The notes: a model not told the origin generated them from the sequence alone. A stretch of 64,000 bases of DNA from Temperatibacter marinus (GCF_031598375.1 NZ_CP123872.1:2848501-2912500), one strand, 5' to 3'; numbered from the stretch's first letter, positions 1 to 10,191 are shown. Made by a program: numbers and translations.

Positions 1-2
1 CT

Positions 3-2669
3 GTCGCTCTCCTTTCAATTACAGCTGTTGCTATGCCATCTGTTGCTTTTGATGACGGGGATAAGCCAGGGGAAGAAAAACCGAAAAAAGATAAGCCTAA
101 AAAAGAAGATAATAAAAAGAAAGACGATAAAAAGTCTGACAAAAAGGCTGATGGCAAAGACGCCAAAAAAGACGGCAAGGATGCAAAAAAGAAAAAGAAG
201 AAAAAAAAGAAAACGATTAGCGAAGTTACAAAAGACTTCACAGTCAAAGATGGTTTTTTCAAGCTTTATGAAGATCCTAAGACCGGCAAATTAAAAATGG
301 AAATTTCCAAGGATCACCTTGGTAAAGAATTTATTTACAACTCTGTAATTTCTAATGGTGTTGTCGAAGGTGGCCACTTTACAGGTCAGTATCGTGCGAA
401 TGCCGTAATGAAATTTGTTAAAGTTCGCGATACTATTGAATTGCACACTGTCAATACTAGCTTTCATTTTGATAAAGATCAGGCGATTGCACGCGCTGAA
501 AAAGCCAACAGATCTGATGCTCTGAGCAAAATTTTAAAAATCGAAGCTAAGTCTAAAGACAAAAAAGCTTTCCTTGTTGATGCAACTGCCATCTTCAAAG
601 GCGAAGGCCTTGATCCCATTAAACGCCTTGGCGGTCCTCGTCCGCGCCCGGGTCAATTCACTCTTGGTAAAATGAACCCAAAAAAGTCTAAGATTAATTT
701 TGCCAAAAGCTTTAAAGACAATACAGCCGTTAAGGTTGATTATGTATATTCAACACCGCGCCCAACTGGACCAGCCAGTGCTGCTGTCGTCGATTCACGC
801 AATGTAAATGTTAGTGTTCATCACGCTTTCGTAAGAATGCCAGAAGATAATGGTTTTATACCACGAATGGATGATCCACGTATTGGATATTTCCTAGATA
901 GCGTGACTTCTTTAACTGATCGGAGTGCAACACCGTGGCGTGACATGGTTAATCGTTGGCATCTAGAGAAGAAAGATCCTACGCAGGCTGTTTCTGAGGT
1001 GAAAGAGCCAATAACATGGTGGATTGAGAACACCACACCGGTTGAATATCGTGATGTGATTAAAAAGGCTACTCTCGCTTGGAATGAAGCATTTGAATCA
1101 GCTGGCCTTAAAAATGCTATCGCCGTAAAAGTTCAGCCTGATGATGCTGATTGGACAGCAGAAGACATTAACTATAATGTACTTCGTTGGACATCTAGTC
1201 CTCAACCTCCTTTCGGCGGATATGGCCCAAGCTTTACAAACCCGCGTACTGGTCAAATCCTTGGCGCTGATATCATGCTTGAGTATAGCTTCATTACCAA
1301 TCGTGTAAACCAGAGCAAAATCTTTGAAAATGCCTTTATTAAAGAAGATCACGTTGACGAAGAAGCAAATGCATTCATGGCCAAACTTAATGACCATGCC
1401 AAACATTGTAACGCGTCTTATACGCTTCAAATGAACAACCTTGTGGGCCAGGCGCTTGCCGCTGCACAGGGACGCTCACCAGAAGAGTCTAAGAAAATCG
1501 TTGAAGAATCGCTTTATTATCTCATTCTTCATGAGGTTGGCCACACACTTGGTCTAAATCACAATATGAAAGCCACTCAAGCGCGTTCTTTCGCTGAAAA
1601 AGATGACATCAGCAAACAAGGCGATGGTCTTGTAGGTTCTGTTATGGATTACCCAGCGATTAACTTTGCCCCGAAGGGTAAAGATCAGGCCCACTATTAT
1701 ACAGTAAAGCCTGGTCCATATGATCACTGGGCAATTCAATTTGGCTATAGTCCTGACATGGAAGATCCTGCTAAACGTAAAGCTCTGCTTTCACGCTCGA
1801 CAGAACCTAAGCTTGCGTTCGGTAATGACGCCGATGATATGCGAGCTCCAGGTAAAGCTATTGACCCACGTGTAAACATCTACGATATGACAGATGATGC
1901 TGTTGCTTTCGCTAGCGAGCGTTTAGCCAGTGATAAAGCGGCCATGGAGACCCTCAAAGACAAAGTTCTTGGCGATGCTGATAACTATCAGTTCTTAAGA
2001 AACAGCTATGCAATCCTTACGGGTGACATGCTATGGCAAGGACGTGTAGTGTCTCGCTATGTTGGCGGTGTCTATGTAGATCGATCTGAGCCTGGTCAAG
2101 AAGGTGCAGTAGCACCGTACCGCCCAGTTCCTCTTGCGAAGCAGAAAGAAGCGATGAAAGTTCTTAGAGAGCAAATCTTCGCACCAGATGCTTTTGAGGC
2201 CTCTGCAGAGTTGATCTCTCACCTTGCAATTAAGCGCCGTGGTTTTAACCACTTTGCGATCACTGAGGATCCAAAACTGTTAATGCGGACTTATAACATC
2301 CACCGCGATGTCATGAGCCAGCTCTTGCACCCTCGCACCATAACACGTTTGAGTGACACTCAAATGTATGGCAACGAGTATAGTGCTGCAGAAATGATGG
2401 ACGATTTATCAGCTGCCGTCTTCGAAGATGATATCCGTAATACTGTCAATGGTGTTCGTCAGAACCTTCAGTTGGGCTATGTGAATAGCTTGATTGGCAT
2501 GCTGAGCAACCCAGCCTATGACTTTATAGGTCGCTCTTCAGCTCTTTACCAGTTGAAAAGCATCCGGAAAGACATGGATCGGGCACGCACTCGTGATATT
2601 AGCACAAGAGCCCACCGTGATCATATCAAGCTGATCATTGATAAAGCTCTTGAAGTTAATAACGGCTAA
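3..2669 (+). CDS. exported zinc-dependent metalloprotease (DUF5117/DUF5118-type), 5' truncated
   Basis: The reading frame is open to the left edge, and the residues before the first ATG at 33 (VALLSITAVAMPSVAF) look like the end of a signal peptide, so the true start lies outside the window. After the presumed cleavage site comes a very lysine- and aspartate-rich linker of about 60 residues. Numbered from the ATG at 33, the zinc site HEVGHTLGLNH begins at His500 (ligands His500, His504, His510), followed by a Met-turn-like SVMDYP about 50 residues later. This is the metzincin pattern HExxHxxGxxH. The long N-terminal part fits the DUF5117/DUF5118 proteins of Gram-negative bacteria. It is inferred to be a periplasmic or surface peptidase; the substrate is unknown. 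A strong terminator follows at 2692, so the gene appears to end its transcript. Confidence 0.85.
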   Translation, partial: VALLSITAVAMPSVAFDDGDKPGEEKPKKDKPKKEDNKKKDDKKSDKKADGKDAKKDGKDAKKKKKKKKKTISEVTKDFTVKDGFFKLYEDPKTGKLKMEISKDHLGKEFIYNSVISNGVVEGGHFTGQYRANAVMKFVKVRDTIELHTVNTSFHFDKDQAIARAEKANRSDALSKILKIEAKSKDKKAFLVDATAIFKGEGLDPIKRLGGPRPRPGQFTLGKMNPKKSKINFAKSFKDNTAVKVDYVYSTPRPTGPASAAVVDSRNVNVSVHHAFVRMPEDNGFIPRMDDPRIGYFLDSVTSLTDRSATPWRDMVNRWHLEKKDPTQAVSEVKEPITWWIENTTPVEYRDVIKKATLAWNEAFESAGLKNAIAVKVQPDDADWTAEDINYNVLRWTSSPQPPFGGYGPSFTNPRTGQILGADIMLEYSFITNRVNQSKIFENAFIKEDHVDEEANAFMAKLNDHAKHCNASYTLQMNNLVGQALAAAQGRSPEESKKIVEESLYYLILHEVGHTLGLNHNMKATQARSFAEKDDISKQGDGLVGSVMDYPAINFAPKGKDQAHYYTVKPGPYDHWAIQFGYSPDMEDPAKRKALLSRSTEPKLAFGNDADDMRAPGKAIDPRVNIYDMTDDAVAFASERLASDKAAMETLKDKVLGDADNYQFLRNSYAILTGDMLWQGRVVSRYVGGVYVDRSEPGQEGAVAPYRPVPLAKQKEAMKVLREQIFAPDAFEASAELISHLAIKRRGFNHFAITEDPKLLMRTYNIHRDVMSQLLHPRTITRLSDTQMYGNEYSAAEMMDDLSAAVFEDDIRNTVNGVRQNLQLGYVNSLIGMLSNPAYDFIGRSSALYQLKSIRKDMDRARTRDISTRAHRDHIKLIIDKALEVNNG

Positions 2670-2691
2670 TCACGCCCTCTAAAACAACGAA

Positions 2692-2718
2692 AGGCGGGTA
2701 TTTAACCCGCCTTTTTTC
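2692..2718 (+). terminator. Rho-independent terminator after the metalloprotease
   Basis: An 8-bp GC-rich stem (2692-2699 with 2705-2712) and a 5-nt loop are followed by a run of six T. It lies 23 nt after the stop codon at 2669. Confidence 0.85.
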
Positions 2719-2759
2719 ATTCTTAGTACCAGTTAGATAAATATCCCTCATCTGCAATT

Positions 2760-3035
2760 CTATAGGTGCAGCCAATCTTTGCATTTCTGTTTAGCTTCTT
2801 TAATTTCAGTGCCCTTCATTATTTTTGACACATCGTGAAGATCAACTTTCGCGCGTTTAAGCCCGCGTCGTGCCGCTAGATTAAAAAACTTGTAGGCCTC
2901 GATATTATTCTTTTCAACACCCTGCCCGGCAGAGTAAAGTAACCCTAGATCATACAAAGCTGTTTTTTGACCTTGCCTCGCTGCAGAGAGCCTTTCAAAA
3001 ACGAAAGCCTCTAATTCCTTGTCTACACACCCCAT
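2760..3035 (-). CDS. small Sel1-like repeat protein
   Basis: The 91-residue product contains one clear Sel1/TPR-like unit near residues 25-60 (ALYDLGLLYSAGQGV, then AYKFFNLAARRG). No signal peptide is visible, so a cytoplasmic role is likely. A ribosome-binding sequence AAGGGA sits 8 nt before the ATG, which supports this start. Sel1 repeats normally act as protein-interaction scaffolds; a single repeat this short has no assignable function. The gene is convergent with the metalloprotease and divergent from the cyclase gene at 3217. Confidence 0.6.
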   Translation of the reverse strand: MGCVDKELEAFVFERLSAARQGQKTALYDLGLLYSAGQGVEKNNIEAYKFFNLAARRGLKRAKVDLHDVSKIMKGTEIKEAKQKCKDWLHL

Positions 3036-3216
3036 GAATGATCCCTTCCCTCATAGAAAATCACGGTTAAACTTAAGTATACTCAGAACAAGAAATTTAA
3101 CCATAATACCAATTTCTTAAAAAAATATTATCATTTTCCTTGTCTTACTATAAAAATGAATATTACTCTAAGATTGAGTATTGGGAAATATAGGTAGCAG
3201 ACATTAGGGCACCTTT

Positions 3217-4482
3217 ATGAAAGAACGTATTTTATTGGTGGAAGACACCAAGTTTTTTGGCGAATTTATTTGTAGAAATATTACCCAAAAAATGAATTAT
3301 GAAGTTGACTGGGCAAAGTCTATGGAAGAAGCCATGACTTTTATTGCTCAGCATCAATCAAATTATATTATCGCACTTCTAGATCTTGGCCTTCCTGACG
3401 CCCCTAACGGGGAAATTGTGCCATATTGTATAGAAAATAATATCCCGTCCATCGTTTTCACAGGCAGTTATGACACAGACAAGCGCCGTTTGATGCTGTC
3501 ACATGGTATCATTGATTATGTGATGAAGGACAGTGCGATTAGTCTAGACTATGTAGTTAAACTGGTCGATAGACTTACAAGAAATACACATATTACTGCC
3601 CTTATTGCCGGTAGTGATCGTTCTATGCAACGTGCTGTGGCTGACAGTCTAGAATTAATGCAAATGCAGTGTGTTGTTGTGGATTCTGTCGAAGAAGGAA
3701 AAAGATGGGTCGAAAACAAAGAAAATCTTGGGCTTATTGTTTTGATGGATGAAATGAAAGACGGAGATGGTTTTGAGCTTTTAAAGGAGATCCGTCTAAG
3801 CCCAAAAAATAAATATATTCCAGTTTTAACACTACAATCAGAAGTGAATAGAATTGGAAACAGAAATATCAAATACGGGGCCAATGATTACATTGATTTT
3901 CCTTTTCGCCATACGGACTTTTTTACACGGGTCAATACAATCATGCAAATGCAAGATCAACTTAAGCAGCTGGACTATATGGCGCAGCATGATTTCTTAA
4001 CTGGCCTTTACAACAGAAGAGCCTTTTTCGAACGGGCCAAAGGACTGTTCGCTCAGGCAAGAAGAAAACAGATCACCGTTAAAATTGCCGCCTTTGATAT
4101 TGATCACTTTAAATCAGTGAATGATACTTATGGACATGATGTTGGGGATAGAGCCATCAAAGCCCTTTCAGATTGTCTTCTAGAGAATTCGAGGGAAACC
4201 GATTTAATTGCCCGATTTGGCGGTGAAGAATTCTGTGCGCTCTATACCGATATGGATGATGGCTATATGGTTTCCTATTTTGAGGAGTTGCGTAAAAAAG
4301 TTTCTGAACTTGAGCTTGAAATTGAAGGTGAAGAATTCCCTCTTAAATTTACAATCTCAATTGGGGTAAACACTCATTTCATTGAAGACATCAGTGAAAT
4401 GATCAACCATGCAGACAATGCCCTTTATGCATCCAAGGAAAATGGCCGCAATCAAGTCACTTATCATTCAGAAGACCCATAA
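3217..4482 (+). CDS. double-receiver GGDEF diguanylate cyclase (PleD-like)
   Basis: The 421-residue protein has two receiver domains and a C-terminal GGDEF domain. Receiver 1 (about 3-120) keeps the phospho-acceptor Asp56 in LLDLGLP. Receiver 2 (about 125-245) also keeps an Asp (LMDEMKDGDG), but its usual Lys-Pro is replaced (IDFPFR). The cyclase domain (about 255-415) has RFGGEEF, with the inhibitory RxxD site (RETD) exactly five residues upstream, so it should make c-di-GMP and be product-inhibited. It is a separate gene from the pleD at 24111-25493, whose second receiver lacks the Asp. It stands alone between a divergent Sel1 gene and a convergent basic protein. A role in surface or motility switching is inference. 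Confidence 0.85.
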   Translation: MKERILLVEDTKFFGEFICRNITQKMNYEVDWAKSMEEAMTFIAQHQSNYIIALLDLGLPDAPNGEIVPYCIENNIPSIVFTGSYDTDKRRLMLSHGIIDYVMKDSAISLDYVVKLVDRLTRNTHITALIAGSDRSMQRAVADSLELMQMQCVVVDSVEEGKRWVENKENLGLIVLMDEMKDGDGFELLKEIRLSPKNKYIPVLTLQSEVNRIGNRNIKYGANDYIDFPFRHTDFFTRVNTIMQMQDQLKQLDYMAQHDFLTGLYNRRAFFERAKGLFAQARRKQITVKIAAFDIDHFKSVNDTYGHDVGDRAIKALSDCLLENSRETDLIARFGGEEFCALYTDMDDGYMVSYFEELRKKVSELELEIEGEEFPLKFTISIGVNTHFIEDISEMINHADNALYASKENGRNQVTYHSEDP

Positions 4483-4494
4483 GAGAGATTAACC

Positions 4495-4530
4495 AAAAAG
4501 GCCCTTTGAAAGTTTTACGTTTCAAAGGGC
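4495..4530 (-). terminator. terminator between convergent genes, best oriented for the minus strand
   Basis: A perfect 11-bp stem (4501-4511 with 4520-4530) is followed on the minus strand by a T run (4495-4499). It lies downstream of the basic exported protein gene and may also slow transcription of the plus-strand cyclase gene. Confidence 0.7.
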
Positions 4531-4586
4531 AAGGGAATGTGTATTAGCTTTATACTTTTGATTGTTTTTGCACTTTAGACCTCATC

Positions 4587-5651
4587 TTAATCTAAAATCT
4601 CATAAACGATCAGCCCTGCTAATACACCTGCGAGGATTTCTTCAGCAAAATCATCATCATGGTAATGAGCGTGATGATTGTGCGGGGCGACACCGTATGG
4701 GTGATAGTGATACCCATTCTGGATGAAACCATGGTCACAGTGGTGATAGCTGCCTGAAATTGGGTACCCATACCAATAGCTTCCTAAGTGAAAGACAACC
4801 CGCGGTGTATGAATGCGTCTTCCGGCATAATAGTGACTTTTCTTATGCCAATATTTATAGCGCGGAAAGCTTGTATAGTAATGCCTTGGGTGCCCATAAT
4901 GACGGTCATAGTACCGCGACTGCCATCCAATTGAAAACTCATAGGCTCTGCGATCATATCTCCAATCTTTATGGCGTGCTATCCGTCGCTTACGATCCGC
5001 ATGATTCTCAAGACGGTTGCTTTTATTTTTCAACTTCTTTGATTTGCTGTAAGCACGATCTGCACGGTTTTCAAAAACGTCAGCCTTCTCGTTCATTCTC
5101 CGAGCATCCAAAGTCAGAGTTTTAATTCTTCTATTGTAATAGTCTTTTTGAGCTCCCGAGCTATTTTGTCTTAACTGCTTCAGCCTTTTCACTTCACGGC
5201 GCTTGTTTTGAGCCGCCTTATCTAATCTGTTTGCCTGACGATCAAGCTTTTTACTATCTTTGCGAAAATCTCTCGCCCGATCATCGATATGGTCAGCTCT
5301 TTTATCATACTGTTTCGCTTCTTTCCTTAACTCTCTTGGAGATTTTCTGCGGTCAACTCTCTTATCTTTTTTAGAGTCTGCACGGTGAACGACTCTTTTA
5401 TTTGCTTGTCTGGCTGGTCTATTTTCTACACGTGAAGAGCGCTTGTTTTTATTAGCTTTCTTTTTTCTGGCTTTCTTTTCTTTTTTCGCCCTTTTCTCTT
5501 TTTTGGCCTTTCTCTCATCTTTAACGATGATACTCGTGCCTAGGGGCTCAATAGATGTGTGGGGCTCAAAAGCCTGAACAGATACTGCACTTGTCTGGAT
5601 GAAAAGGGCACCGAGGATCAGAGCTGTCGTATTATTATTTATTCTTGTCAT
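4587..5651 (-). CDS. exported Lys/Arg-rich protein with Tyr/His-rich C-terminal domain
   Basis: I do not recognise a family. The ATG at 5651 is preferred over a GTG at 5681 because a strong AGGAGGT lies four bases before it, inside the longer reading. The 354-residue product starts with a signal peptide (MTRINNN, hydrophobic stretch, cleavage near VQA). Residues about 45-215 are extremely basic and rich in Lys, Arg, Asp and Asn, with heptad-like RADRxxxRxxK spacing suggesting long charged helices. Residues about 225-330 are rich in Tyr, His, Arg and Pro (HYHPYG, HNHHAHYHDDD), which could bind metal. The tail EEILAGVLAGLIVYEI is hydrophobic and glycine-spaced. A periplasmic or envelope location is likely; a metal- or polyanion-binding role is speculation. 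Confidence 0.65.
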   Translation of the reverse strand: MTRINNNTTALILGALFIQTSAVSVQAFEPHTSIEPLGTSIIVKDERKAKKEKRAKKEKKARKKKANKNKRSSRVENRPARQANKRVVHRADSKKDKRVDRRKSPRELRKEAKQYDKRADHIDDRARDFRKDSKKLDRQANRLDKAAQNKRREVKRLKQLRQNSSGAQKDYYNRRIKTLTLDARRMNEKADVFENRADRAYSKSKKLKNKSNRLENHADRKRRIARHKDWRYDRRAYEFSIGWQSRYYDRHYGHPRHYYTSFPRYKYWHKKSHYYAGRRIHTPRVVFHLGSYWYGYPISGSYHHCDHGFIQNGYHYHPYGVAPHNHHAHYHDDDFAEEILAGVLAGLIVYEILD

Positions 5652-5761
5652 TTTTACCTCCTTTTCTGAGTATGCCTTCACACTAACTGAAGGGCACTGA
5701 ATAGTTTCTGAATAACCTCATTCAGTCATTGTTCATGTAACTGCCTCAATTTGAACAAAGC

Positions 5762-6817
5762 TTAAAACAACTTCGTGAGCGAAACACTTCCGAAAAAATC
5801 ACCCTTCCTCTGATTAACGAATTCACGGCTTCTAAACACATGCGTATAGGAAAGCCGCCAGCTCTCTGTGAAACCGACAAATCCAATAGAGAACTCTCCG
5901 ACGAACCGTTTTTTATCAATACGGTGGCTCTCACTGAACACGTTACCATCAAGAAAGGCATTTCTTGCGACTGCTCTCCCCTCAATGCCAATGAATGTAT
6001 AAAAATCCATCCCTTTTCCTGAAAAGATATCAGACCCTGGCTGGCTGGGCTGAATTCTGTTGGGACTCATCATTTCCCTCTCCAGTCCTGTGCCGATTCT
6101 GAGAGTACCGCCAACACTCACGTGCGTATAGACAGTGCCTAAGGCCAAAGTGCCGTGGGGCGTGATGTCCATGCCAACGCCGATCTCTCCGGACTTTTTT
6201 GCGAGCAACGGCATATTCACTGCCCGCGTGTATATGACTGTTAGGGCGGGTTCATTGCTCAGTTGATTATCCCACCCCTCAGGTTCCCGTGTATCGATAA
6301 GAGTATGCCAAGTTGTCTGGACTTGTTTAGCGCCAGAAAGCGGGCCAATCACGCCGACATCAAGTTCTAGACTTTCTAAATGGCGTCCTTTCTGGCGGGT
6401 GATATTACTACCAAAGTATAAATATCCCGCATAGGGGCGATCATTGACAAGAAGATGGCTTTTGGTAATGTCGGTGGGGGTATAGATATTCTGACCAAGA
6501 AAAGCCTGATAGGTTACATGCACCTTTCGATTAGAATCATCGTCAGCCTCTCCAATCATATGTAAGTCTTTAAGGAGAGAGTGAAAAGGAAGGTCTGTGC
6601 GATCTCGGATGGTGAGTCCCAATCTAACTCCCTGTGTATAATCCTTGTCCCCATCAAAATCTGAAGCTTCTGAATCGCTTTTTCTAAGTCCAAAGAACTG
6701 ACTAAATACATCGTTCTCAAGCTGAATTGACCATGCACGTTTAGAGTCGTCCGCATAAACTTCAGGGGTAGATAAAACAGTTAGCACACAAACAAAATAG
6801 GCTAATTTTATTTTCAT
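5762..6817 (-). CDS. LpxR-like outer-membrane lipid A deacylase family protein (DUF2219)
   Basis: The 351-residue product has a signal peptide (cleavage near VYA) and ends in Phe, as outer-membrane beta-barrels do. It carries the family pattern: LENDVF near the mature N-terminus, then DKDYTQGVR, then a central WHTLIDTREPEGWDNQL block followed by EPALTVIYTR. In Salmonella LpxR the corresponding Asn-Asp, Thr and His residues form the active site that removes the 3'-acyloxyacyl chain from lipid A, and all appear present here. Lipid A modification is therefore plausible, though many DUF2219 proteins are untested. The upstream neighbour is a divergent small Cys protein. Confidence 0.75.
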   Translation of the reverse strand: MKIKLAYFVCVLTVLSTPEVYADDSKRAWSIQLENDVFSQFFGLRKSDSEASDFDGDKDYTQGVRLGLTIRDRTDLPFHSLLKDLHMIGEADDDSNRKVHVTYQAFLGQNIYTPTDITKSHLLVNDRPYAGYLYFGSNITRQKGRHLESLELDVGVIGPLSGAKQVQTTWHTLIDTREPEGWDNQLSNEPALTVIYTRAVNMPLLAKKSGEIGVGMDITPHGTLALGTVYTHVSVGGTLRIGTGLEREMMSPNRIQPSQPGSDIFSGKGMDFYTFIGIEGRAVARNAFLDGNVFSESHRIDKKRFVGEFSIGFVGFTESWRLSYTHVFRSREFVNQRKGDFFGSVSLTKLF

Positions 6818-6985
6818 AGGTCACCATCATCAGAGTTTTTTAATATTTATCCCTTATAGACATATGCTGAAGCGAGAATAAGGCAGGTCCATTAAAGTTA
6901 TTTAAACTTTTAGGCAAATATAGTCAAAAATCACCTAAAAGTGCTATTAATAGCTTATCACGAGAGAAAATATAGGTTTCGAGTA

Positions 6986-7198
6986 ATGAATGTTTGGAAA
7001 TGTACAAGTAAAACATGTGAGAATGAATATATAGAGTGGAATGAAAAGTCCACAGATGATGATCGGCAATGTCCTGTCTGTTGGGCGTCAGCAGAAAAGC
7101 AGCATACTATTGCTAAACCTCATGACCTTGATAGTGCTACCATGATGATAAAAGTTGTTAATGCGCTTGAGTTCCCCAATAAAAAAGGGAGCTCATAA
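6986..7198 (+). CDS. small Cys-rich (zinc-ribbon-like) protein
   Basis: The frame can start at GTG 6941 or ATG 6986. I chose the ATG because the conserved-looking part (MNVWKCTSKTCENEY) begins there, but the ribosome-binding site is weak for both. The 70-residue product has Cys pairs WKCTSKTC and QCPVCW about 20 residues apart, which looks like a zinc ribbon or rubredoxin-like knuckle. I do not recognise the family. Its stop codon lies in the loop of a terminator hairpin (7184-7209). Confidence 0.5.
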   Translation: MNVWKCTSKTCENEYIEWNEKSTDDDRQCPVCWASAEKQHTIAKPHDLDSATMMIKVVNALEFPNKKGSS

Positions 7199-7209
7199 GG
7201 CTCCCTTTT
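7184..7209. terminator. bidirectional terminator between the small Cys protein and gatB
   Basis: Complementary arms (AAAGGGAGC and GCTCCCTTT) flank a short loop, with an A run before and a T run after. It can therefore terminate the plus-strand small gene and the minus-strand gatCAB operon, whose last stop is at 7233. Confidence 0.8.
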
Positions 7210-7232
7210 AAAATTGTTTTTAGCTCTCACCT

Positions 7233-8699
7233 TTACCCATCTAGTTTAGGCTTTAAGATTTTATTCACAACGCCAGGATTTGCTGATCCGCCTGTTGCCT
7301 TCATCACTTGACCAACAAAGAAGCCAATAAGCTTGGTCTTACCAGCACGATATTGCTCAACCTGTCCAGGGTTTGCAGCGATCAAATCATCGATGACTTT
7401 TTCAAGTTCACCTGTATCAGAAACTTGCTTCAAGCCTTTTTCATCTACAATTTGAGCAGCACCCTTGCCTGTCTCAAACATATCAGCAAAAACTTCCTTT
7501 GCCACACGGCCAGAGATAACATCTTCAGCAACAAGTTTTAGAAGTTCCGCTCCCATCGTAGGAGAGACAGGGCTATTTCCAATTGGTTTACCGGCTTTAT
7601 TCAACGCCCCAAACAAATCCCCTGTTACCCAATTAGAAGCTTTTTTAGCATCTGATCCAGCCCCCATAGCTTCAAGAAGAGCTTCAAAATAGTCAGCATT
7701 TTCTTTTTCTGCCACAAGAACAGACGCGTTATAATCACTCAGACCAAGTTCAGAAACAAAACGATCATGCTTGGCATCTGGTAATTCAGGAAGACTTGCC
7801 CGAGCTGCTTCAACAAAAGCATCATCAAATTCTAGTGGCAGCAAGTCTGGATCCGGGAAGTACCGGTAATCATGAGCATCTTCTTTTGAACGAAGGGAGC
7901 GTGTGATCCCTTTCACTGGATCAAACTGACGTGTTTCCTGATCAATTGAACCACCATCCTCGATAATATCGACCTGACGTCGTGCTTCGACTTCAATAGC
8001 TTGACGAATGAAGCGGACCGAGTTCATGTTTTTAATCTCACAACGCGTGCCCCACTCTTCTCCCGGTCGATTGACAGATACATTCACATCCGCACGCATA
8101 GAGCCTTGCTCCATGTTACCGTCACAGGCATCAATATAACGGAAGATTGTCCGAAGCTTTGTGATATAAGCAGCAGCTTCATCAGGGCTGCGCATGTGAG
8201 GCATAGAGACACACTCCATCAATGCAACACCTGTTCGGTTTAAATCAACATAGGTATATTCTGGATGTTGATCATGCATAGACTTCCCAGCATCTTGCTC
8301 TAGATGTATGCGCTCAATCCCAATGTCCTTTGTCTTTCCATCCCCCAGATCAATCCGAACAACACCCTCACCAACGATGGGGTGGGTAAACTGAGAAATT
8401 TGGTACCCTTGCGGCAGATCTGCATAGAAATAATTCTTTCGATCGAACTTACTATATTTATTGATCTGCGCGCCAATTGCTAGGCCAGCGCGAACTGCTT
8501 GGCGCACACATTCTTCATTTATGGTTGGCAACATGCCAGGCATCGCAGCATCAACAAGTGACACGTTTGAATTAGGTTCTGCACCAAATTCTGTAGAGGC
8601 ACCTGAAAAAAGCTTAGCATTTGAGATGACCTGAGCGTGAACCTCTAGACCAATTACAACTTCAAAATCGCCTGTTGCGCCCTGAATTAAATATGTCAT
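7233..8699 (-). CDS. gatB: Asp-tRNA(Asn)/Glu-tRNA(Gln) amidotransferase subunit B
   Basis: GatB phosphorylates the mischarged tRNA-bound Glu or Asp and passes it to GatA for amidation. The 488-residue length is normal. Family motifs are visible: [12 protein letters not shown] near the start, [18 protein letters not shown] (about 105-122), [14 protein letters not shown] and [13 protein letters not shown]. The C-terminal YqeY-like helical region ends in [13 protein letters not shown]. It is the last gene of gatC-gatA-gatB, four bases after gatA. The enzyme is needed where GlnRS and/or AsnRS is missing, as in most alphaproteobacteria. Confidence 0.98.
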   Translation of the reverse strand: MTYLIQGATGDFEVVIGLEVHAQVISNAKLFSGASTEFGAEPNSNVSLVDAAMPGMLPTINEECVRQAVRAGLAIGAQINKYSKFDRKNYFYADLPQGYQISQFTHPIVGEGVVRIDLGDGKTKDIGIERIHLEQDAGKSMHDQHPEYTYVDLNRTGVALMECVSMPHMRSPDEAAAYITKLRTIFRYIDACDGNMEQGSMRADVNVSVNRPGEEWGTRCEIKNMNSVRFIRQAIEVEARRQVDIIEDGGSIDQETRQFDPVKGITRSLRSKEDAHDYRYFPDPDLLPLEFDDAFVEAARASLPELPDAKHDRFVSELGLSDYNASVLVAEKENADYFEALLEAMGAGSDAKKASNWVTGDLFGALNKAGKPIGNSPVSPTMGAELLKLVAEDVISGRVAKEVFADMFETGKGAAQIVDEKGLKQVSDTGELEKVIDDLIAANPGQVEQYRAGKTKLIGFFVGQVMKATGGSANPGVVNKILKPKLDG

Positions 8700-8703
8700 T
8701 GTC

Positions 8704-10191
8704 TTATCTCCACCACTCTGAAGGCTGATGCGTGAAGGCAGCAGCCATCTCTAATACATGAGAAACTTTTAACACGGTTTCTTCATCCCATGCTTTTCCA
8801 AGAATTTGAAGCCCAAGCGGCAACCCATCTTTGTCTAGTCCTGCAGGCACAGACGATCCTGGGATACCTGCAAGCGATGCAGGGACTGTAAAGACATCAT
8901 TCAAATACATGGCAAGAGGATCATCAGACTTTGCCCCAAACTCGAAGGCTGCTGAAGGCGCCGTTGGAGTTAGAATGACATCGCATTTTTCAAAGGCCTC
9001 TTTGAAATCCCGACTAATTAGTTGGCGAACTCGCTGCGCTTTCAAATAATAAGCATCATAATAGCCAGCTGAAAGGACATAGGTTCCAATCATAATCCGG
9101 CGCTGCACTTCCTCACCGAAGCCTGCAGCCCTCGTTTCCTCATACATAGGAATAAGGCCATCGCCGTCTACAGTCTCTCTGAGGCCATACCTAACCCCGT
9201 CATAACGGGCAAGATTGGACGATGCTTCTGCTGGGGCAACAATATAATATGTGGGCAATGCATATTTAGTATGCGGCAATGAAATCTCAACGATCTCAGC
9301 ACCCGCTTCTTTCATCCACTGGATGCCCTTATCCCAAATATCAAGAATTTCTTGTGGCGTACCCTCTAGACGATATTCTGCAGGGATCCCTACTTTCAAT
9401 CCTTTAATATCGCCTGTAAGTGCCGCTTCAAAATTAGGCACATCAAGTTTTGCAGACGTGCTGTCTTTAGGATCAAATCCAGAGATGCTCTCTAGCATGA
9501 TAGCGCCGTCGCGTACATCCCTAGTAATAACACCTGCCTGATCCAAAGAGCTCGCAAAAGCAACCATACCAAACCTTGAGCACCTGCCGTACGTAGGCTT
9601 GATACCAAAGGTTCCAGTGAAGGCAGCAGGTTGACGAATTGATCCGCCTGTATCAGAAGCCGTCGCGCCCATGGCCGCAAAACCAGCAACTGCGGACACA
9701 GAACCACCAGAAGATCCGCCAGGTACTGTATCTTTTTCACCCGCAGCCGTCTTGAGGCGCCATGGATTTAATACATTGCCGTAAAAAGATGTCTCATTTG
9801 AAGAGCCCATGGCGAACTCATCCATATTGAGTTTTCCAAGCATTACAGCTCCATCATCCCACAGATTTTGTGTGACTGTACTTTCATATTCAGGCTTAAA
9901 GCCATCGAGAATTTTAGAACAAGCCTGTGTATGCACCCCTTTGGTTGCAAACAAATCTTTAATCCCAACTGGGATGCCTGTCATTCCTTTTTGATTGCCT
10001 GCTTTGATCTGAGCATCCGCAGATTTTGCTTGAGTGCGCGCAATCTCTGATGTGCTCTCGATATAGGCGTTCAGTGGTTTAGAGGCTTCAACTGCAGAAA
10101 TATGAGCTTCTGTTAGTTCGACAGAAGACAACTCACCTTTACCAAGAAGGTCCCGGGCTTCTGCGATTTTTAATTTATTTAAATCAGTCAT
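8704..10191 (-). CDS. gatA: Asp-tRNA(Asn)/Glu-tRNA(Gln) amidotransferase subunit A
   Basis: GatA is the amidase-signature subunit that releases ammonia from glutamine for the transamidation. The Ser-cisSer-Lys triad can be placed at Lys78 ([10 protein letters not shown]), Ser160 (PGGSSGGS) and Ser184 (DTGGSIRQP), with the same spacing as in characterised GatA. The length of 495 residues is typical. It lies 12 bp after gatC and four bases before gatB, so translation of the three subunits is probably coupled. Confidence 0.98.
   Translation of the reverse strand: MTDLNKLKIAEARDLLGKGELSSVELTEAHISAVEASKPLNAYIESTSEIARTQAKSADAQIKAGNQKGMTGIPVGIKDLFATKGVHTQACSKILDGFKPEYESTVTQNLWDDGAVMLGKLNMDEFAMGSSNETSFYGNVLNPWRLKTAAGEKDTVPGGSSGGSVSAVAGFAAMGATASDTGGSIRQPAAFTGTFGIKPTYGRCSRFGMVAFASSLDQAGVITRDVRDGAIMLESISGFDPKDSTSAKLDVPNFEAALTGDIKGLKVGIPAEYRLEGTPQEILDIWDKGIQWMKEAGAEIVEISLPHTKYALPTYYIVAPAEASSNLARYDGVRYGLRETVDGDGLIPMYEETRAAGFGEEVQRRIMIGTYVLSAGYYDAYYLKAQRVRQLISRDFKEAFEKCDVILTPTAPSAAFEFGAKSDDPLAMYLNDVFTVPASLAGIPGSSVPAGLDKDGLPLGLQILGKAWDEETVLKVSHVLEMAAAFTHQPSEWWR

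Noticed and set aside
28-294. 88-residue Lys-rich ORF at the start of the window
   Set aside because: It is an alternative frame of the metalloprotease's lysine-rich linker, with no start signal of its own.
4760-5125. 121-residue plus-strand ORF inside the basic exported protein gene
   Set aside because: It is antisense to a gene with signal peptide and strong ribosome-binding site; the apparent protein has no plausible domain.
9492-9740. 82-residue minus-strand ORF inside gatA
   Set aside because: It is a shifted frame of gatA, which has clear catalytic motifs.
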